From the NCBI GenBank assembly GCA_001800185.1, contig MGUX01000082.1, forward strand, positions 1 through 7,682: a stretch of DNA of 7,682 bases, read 5' to 3'. The DNA comes from Elusimicrobia bacterium RIFCSPLOWO2_12_FULL_59_9. Lineage in GTDB: Bacteria > Elusimicrobiota > Elusimicrobia > O2-12-FULL-59-9. This document shows positions 4,540-7,682 of this stretch, piece by piece (within the stretch, counting starts at the first letter, position 1; every line of letters begins with the position of its first letter). Position numbers and translations under genes: made by a program. Below the pieces are notes generated by a model. The model ran no database searches, was not told where the DNA came from, and was given only the letters and a program-made list of their open reading frames with translations.

Positions 4540-5681
4540 GGGGCGCCGGGACGCTCCCCTCCTCTCCGTTTGAAGAGCTCCATCGCGACGCGCAAACCCG
4601 GGCCCGCGCCGGGACCCTCGCAACGGCGCACGGCCGGATTGAAACGCCGGTCTTCATGCCGGTGGCCACCCAGGGCAGCGTCAAGGCCCTATCGCAGCAA
4701 GTCCTGCGCGATATCAAAGTGACGGCCATCCTCGCCAACACTTATCATCTCTATTTGAGACCGGGGCTGGAAATTCTGAAAAAGGCGGGCGGCCTTCACC
4801 GTTTCATGAATTGGGACAAAACCATTCTCACCGACTCCGGCGGCTACCAGATTTTCAGCCTTTCCCATTTAAGAAAAATCGAGGCGGGCGGCGTGACCTT
4901 CAAATCCCACCATGACGGAAGCCTCCACCATCTCACTCCCGAAAAAGTCATCGAGCTTCAAGCGGGACTCGGTTCCTATATTTGGACCTGCCTGGACATC
5001 TGCCCCCCTTTCCCGTGCGAGGCTAAGGCGGCTAGAAGCGCGCTGGAGACCACGCAACTCTGGGCGGAACGCTCTTGGCGCGCCTATGAAAAACTCGAAA
5101 AACCCGCGCTCCTGTTCGGCATCCTGCAAGGCTCCTTCTATCCGGACCTGCGCCGCGAGGCCGCGGAGCACCTGCTCCGGCATCCCTTTCAAGGCATCGC
5201 CCTCGGCGGTTTTTCGGTGGGCGAGCCCAAGGAAAAGACCTGGGAAATTCTCGAGGCGACGCTCAAGGAGCTGCCTTCCGAAAAGCCGGTCTACCTGATG
5301 GGGGTGGGCACTCCAGAAGATTTGTGGGAAGCCGTCGGCATGGGGGTGGACATGTTCGATTGCGTGTGGCCGACGCGCAACGCCCGCAACGGCCAAGTCA
5401 TGACTTCCCAAGGCAAGCTCTACATAAAAAACCTTCAGTTTCGCGACGATTTCGGGCCGCTGGACCCGGAATGCGGCTGCGAGGCCTGCCGAAACTACAG
5501 CCGGGCGTATCTTTCGCACCTCTTTAGAAGCCGCGAGCTTCTGGCGCATGAGATTCTTTCTTTACACAACGTCCACTTTTTGATAGAATTGATGCGTCAA
5601 ATTGCCAGCAGCGTCCGCGAAAACCGCTTCTTGGAAGCCAAAAAGCGGTTTTTAACTAAATGGAGGTCTCATGTCCCCTAA
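4536..5681 (+). CDS. tgt: Bacterial tRNA-guanine transglycosylase
   Basis: Tgt exchanges the wobble guanine-34 of Asp, Asn, His and Tyr tRNAs for preQ1, supplying the substrate of QueA encoded just upstream. The 381-residue protein (E. coli 375) has the TIM-barrel motifs ETPVFMPVATQGSVKAL, LANTYHLYLRPG and TDSGGYQIFSL (Asp100, Ser101), the nucleophile segment DMFDCVWPTRNARNG (Asp275), and the zinc site CGCEAC (Cys313, Cys315, Cys318) with His344. Start ATG 4536 overlaps the queA stop as ATGA and places FEELHRDAQTRARAGTL as the N-terminus. No Shine-Dalgarno is evident, so coupling is likely. Oddities are in the base-binding pocket. The usual AFDEC is CLDIC, so the Glu after Asp154 is Ile155. 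QGG is QGS (Ser200). GGLSVGE is GGFSVGE (Phe226). The enzyme class is certain. Whether base preference changes is not known. Confidence 0.96.
   Translation: MRGAGTLPSSPFEELHRDAQTRARAGTLATAHGRIETPVFMPVATQGSVKALSQQVLRDIKVTAILANTYHLYLRPGLEILKKAGGLHRFMNWDKTILTDSGGYQIFSLSHLRKIEAGGVTFKSHHDGSLHHLTPEKVIELQAGLGSYIWTCLDICPPFPCEAKAARSALETTQLWAERSWRAYEKLEKPALLFGILQGSFYPDLRREAAEHLLRHPFQGIALGGFSVGEPKEKTWEILEATLKELPSEKPVYLMGVGTPEDLWEAVGMGVDMFDCVWPTRNARNGQVMTSQGKLYIKNLQFRDDFGPLDPECGCEACRNYSRAYLSHLFRSRELLAHEILSLHNVHFLIELMRQIASSVRENRFLEAKKRFLTKWRSHVP
5561..5589 (+). promoter_or_regulatory. Candidate sigma70-type promoter for yajC-secDF inside tgt
   Basis: TTTACA (5561-5566) and TAGAAT (5584-5589) each match five of six bases of the -35 and -10 consensus, and the spacer is exactly 17 bases. 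A start site near 5596 would give a leader of about 75 bases before yajC. The patch is A+T-rich in otherwise G+C-rich DNA. However, it also encodes the conserved Tgt segment LHNVHFLIELM, which favours A+T codons, so chance is possible. Confidence 0.35.
5662..5666 (+). promoter_or_regulatory. Ribosome binding site of yajC
   Basis: GGAGG lies four bases before ATG 5671, inside the last codons of tgt. It fixes the yajC start and allows it to be translated independently of tgt. Confidence 0.75.
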
Positions 5682-5988
5682 CGTTCCGCCGGTGTGGATG
5701 AACTTTGTGCCCTTGATCGCCATCTTCCTTATATTTTACTTCCTCCTGATCCGGCCGCAGCAAAAGCAGATGCAAAACCACGACAAAATGCTCAAAAATC
5801 TCAAAAAGGGCGACCACATTCTCACCAACGGCGGACTCTACGGCGTCATCACCGCGGTGAAAGGCGCGGACCTGGAGGTCAAAATCTCCGAAGAGGTCAA
5901 AGTCCTGCTGGCAAAATCGGGCGTCGCCAAGCGCCTGGAAGAAACTCCGGCGCTCGCCCAAAACGGCGTCGCCTCCACGCAAGGCTAA
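5671..5988 (+). CDS. yajC: YajC, Sec translocase accessory subunit
   Basis: YajC is a small single-pass inner-membrane protein that associates with SecD and SecF and with the SecYEG channel. The 105-residue product has one membrane segment (about 9-27, FVPLIAIFLIFYFLLI), immediately followed by the family hallmark RPQQKQMQ. A short cytoplasmic domain contains LKKGDHILTNGGLYGVITAV. Length and layout are normal for the family. The start has a strong Shine-Dalgarno and overlaps the tgt stop by 11 bases. secD follows after 30 bases, so the usual yajC-secD-secF order is kept. The C-terminal tail (PALAQNGVASTQG) is low in complexity and probably disordered. Confidence 0.95.
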   Translation: MSPNVPPVWMNFVPLIAIFLIFYFLLIRPQQKQMQNHDKMLKNLKKGDHILTNGGLYGVITAVKGADLEVKISEEVKVLLAKSGVAKRLEETPALAQNGVASTQG

Positions 5989-6018
5989 TCCGCATAACAT
6001 AGCGACCTAAACCATAAG
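5989..6018 (+). other. Longest intergenic gap, yajC-secD
   Basis: These 30 bases form the longest non-coding stretch in the window. I see no hairpin, no T run and no convincing Shine-Dalgarno in it, so there is no sign of a terminator separating yajC from secD. Confidence 0.6.
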
Positions 6019-7440
6019 ATGACTTCCCTCCAAGCGAAGTGGACCGGAATCGGAGCATTGCTGGTGATCAGCCTGTTCTTGCTGTTCCCGTCTTTGTCCT
6101 GGTACCGCCGTCCCGCCGCGGAAAGGGAAAAACTCGAAATGCGCCGCGAAAGGCCGAAATGGCTTTTAAATCTCGGCCTGGACTTGAAAGGCGGCACCCA
6201 CCTCCTGATGGAAATCGACACCTCGCGCCTGGATCCCAGCGAGAAGGTCGACGACGCCGTGCAGCGCGCCATCCAGATTATCCGCAACCGCGTGGATCAA
6301 TTCGGCGTGGCGGAGCCGCTCATCGCCAAACAAGGCGAGCGCTGGATCGTCGTGCAGTTGCCGGGGCTGAGCAATCCCCAGCAGGCGAAAGAGCTCATCG
6401 GGAAAACGGCGCTCCTGGAGTTCCGCCTGGTGGACGACTCAGACGGCGGCCGCAAGGTTTTCGACAAGATCGCGACTCTGGCGGAGGGCCCCCTGCAAAA
6501 GGACGGCAGCCTTCACCCTGAAATCGCCAAGCTGATGCCGCCGGGCACCGTCCTATTTCCGGGACGGGAAGACACGCATTACCTGCTCAAGAGCAGCGTC
6601 GCCTTGACCGGCGCGTACCTCAAAAACGCCCTGGTCGACACAGGAGGGCAATTCGGTTTTCCCACCGTCAGCCTGCGCTTCAATCCGGAGGGCGCCGTCC
6701 TTTTCGACAAGCTCACCGGCGCCAACGTCGGCAAAAACCTCGCAATCGTTTTGGACGGGGTGGTTCACACCGCGCCCGTGATCAAGAGCCGCATCGGCGG
6801 CGGCACGGCGCAGATCGAGGGCAATTTCAGCATGGAGGAGGCGCGCAACATCGCTCTGGTGCTGCGCGCCGGCGCGCTCCCGGCCCCGGTGCGCATCATC
6901 GAAGAGCGCTCCGTCGGCCCCAGCGCCGGCGAGGATTCCATACGGGCCGGCACTCGGGCGAGCCTTATCGGCGTGCTGTTTTTATTTTTCTTCATGGCCG
7001 TTTACTATAAATTTTCCGGCCTCGTCGCCAACCTAGCGCTGGCGATTAACCTGGTCTTCCTGCTCGCGGGCATGGCCTATTTCAAAGCGACCCTGACGCT
7101 GCCTGGAATCGCGGGAATCATTCTAAGCCTCAGCATGGCCGTGGACGCCAACGTCTTAATTTTGGAAAGAATCCGGGAGGAACTGGCGGCGGGGAAGATC
7201 GTCCGGATGGCGATCTCGGCGGGTTATGAGAAGGCCTGGTCGGCCATCCTTGACTCCAACGTCACCACTTGGCTGGCGGCCCTTTTCCTCTTCCAGTTCG
7301 GCTCCGGCCCCGTGAAGGGATTTGCCGTGACGCTGACCTTGGGATTGGTCGTCGGCGTTTTCACCGCGGTGGTCGTCACGCGCGCCATTTATGAAGCGTG
7401 GCTCTCTTCCCGGCAATCTCCGCAGACTCTGAGCATATAA
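6019..7440 (+). CDS. secD: SecD protein translocase subunit
   Basis: SecD, with SecF, is a proton-driven membrane protein of the RND superfamily that helps pull exported proteins out of the Sec channel. The 473-residue protein has an N-terminal membrane helix (about 9-26), the motif LGLDLKGGTHLLMEID (52-67), and a large extracytoplasmic region including DQFGVAEPLI, VQLPGL and IVLDGVVHTAPVI. A C-terminal bundle of five membrane helices follows (about 312-460). The conserved fourth-helix motif reads SLSMAVDANVLILERIREEL. Asp376 there corresponds to the proton-pathway Asp, and the usual GMAVDANV has Ser for the first Gly. Length is shorter than E. coli SecD (615) but normal for many other phyla. 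No clear Shine-Dalgarno precedes ATG 6019. The stop is four bases before secF, consistent with a paired membrane complex. Confidence 0.96.
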   Translation: MTSLQAKWTGIGALLVISLFLLFPSLSWYRRPAAEREKLEMRRERPKWLLNLGLDLKGGTHLLMEIDTSRLDPSEKVDDAVQRAIQIIRNRVDQFGVAEPLIAKQGERWIVVQLPGLSNPQQAKELIGKTALLEFRLVDDSDGGRKVFDKIATLAEGPLQKDGSLHPEIAKLMPPGTVLFPGREDTHYLLKSSVALTGAYLKNALVDTGGQFGFPTVSLRFNPEGAVLFDKLTGANVGKNLAIVLDGVVHTAPVIKSRIGGGTAQIEGNFSMEEARNIALVLRAGALPAPVRIIEERSVGPSAGEDSIRAGTRASLIGVLFLFFFMAVYYKFSGLVANLALAINLVFLLAGMAYFKATLTLPGIAGIILSLSMAVDANVLILERIREELAAGKIVRMAISAGYEKAWSAILDSNVTTWLAALFLFQFGSGPVKGFAVTLTLGLVVGVFTAVVVTRAIYEAWLSSRQSPQTLSI

Positions 7441-7444
7441 AACC

Positions 7445-7682
7445 ATGCAAATCATCAAAGAAACCCGCATCGACTTTCTCGGCAAATGGAAATGGACCAT
7501 CGGCCTTTCCGTCGTCCTATGCGCGGCCGGCGCCGTCTCCATCCTTTCCAAGGGCGGGCTCAATTACGGCCTGGACTTCACCGGCGGGACGCTGCTGCAG
7601 TTGGAGACCGAACCGGCCATTCCCATCAAATCCGTTCGGGACGCGCTGCAGACGCACGGTTTTCCCAACGCTCAAATTCAGA
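7445..7682 (+). CDS. secF: SecF protein translocase subunit, 3' partial
   Basis: SecF is the partner of SecD in the Sec accessory complex. Only the first 79 residues lie in the window. They show a basic start (MQIIKETRIDFLGKWKW), a first membrane helix (about 18-34) and the SecF hallmark GLDFTGGTLLQLE (about 42-54). The start of the first extracytoplasmic domain follows. ATG 7445 is four bases after the secD TAA and has no evident Shine-Dalgarno, so translation is probably coupled to secD. The frame is open to the window edge. Confidence 0.95.
   Translation, partial: MQIIKETRIDFLGKWKWTIGLSVVLCAAGAVSILSKGGLNYGLDFTGGTLLQLETEPAIPIKSVRDALQTHGFPNAQIQ

Noticed and set aside
4540..4562. GCGCCGGGACGCT in the 5' end of tgt resembles GCGCCGGAGGCGCT of the 48-base module, suggesting a third repeat copy.
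   Set aside because: The match is about a dozen G+C-rich, partly self-complementary bases without either flanking block. Chance similarity is likely.

Overview
The window is one unbroken run of nine co-directional genes on the + strand: ruvC (5' end cut off), ruvA, ruvB, a spoIID-like gene, queA, tgt, yajC, secD and secF (3' end cut off). Adjacent genes overlap or nearly touch. Three junctions are ATGA stop/start overlaps (ruvC/ruvA, ruvA/ruvB, queA/tgt), two overlap by 11-14 bases, two have 4-base gaps, and the longest gap is 30 bases (yajC/secD). No gap exceeds 300 bases. I see no RNA gene, CRISPR array, IS element or terminator. The layout suggests a single transcript, possibly boosted by an internal promoter at the end of tgt.

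The DNA is G+C-rich by eye. The protein set (SecDF-YajC, a SpoIID/LytB-type peptidoglycan enzyme, bacterial QueA and Tgt) fits a bacterium, probably from a deep-branching or candidate lineage. The order ruvCAB-spoIID-queA-tgt-yajC-secDF recalls Firmicutes/Clostridia and several diderm phyla. My best guess is Elusimicrobiota or a similar phylum, at low confidence and from memory only.

Functionally the cluster joins three housekeeping systems. RuvABC (1-2185) processes Holliday junctions. QueA and Tgt (3376-5681) make queuosine in tRNA. YajC-SecD-SecF (5671-7682) drives late steps of Sec protein export. The SpoIID-like protein (2190-3389) is a predicted exported peptidoglycan enzyme sitting between the first two.

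The most unusual feature is a short, very G+C-rich palindromic repeat present twice in inverted orientation. One copy (426-540) forms the C-terminal tail of RuvC and carries the ruvA ribosome binding site. The other (3633-3700, probably to about 3730) is inserted in frame inside queA and adds about 32 residues. The copies align over 39 and 29 columns, separated by a 48-base module found only in the ruvC copy. They keep the host frame open although the two hosts read opposite strands. This resembles in principle the coding-region palindromic elements of Rickettsia, but I do not recognise the family. RuvA also lacks the acidic pin and one glycine in each helix-hairpin-helix motif, and Tgt has substitutions in its base-binding pocket.
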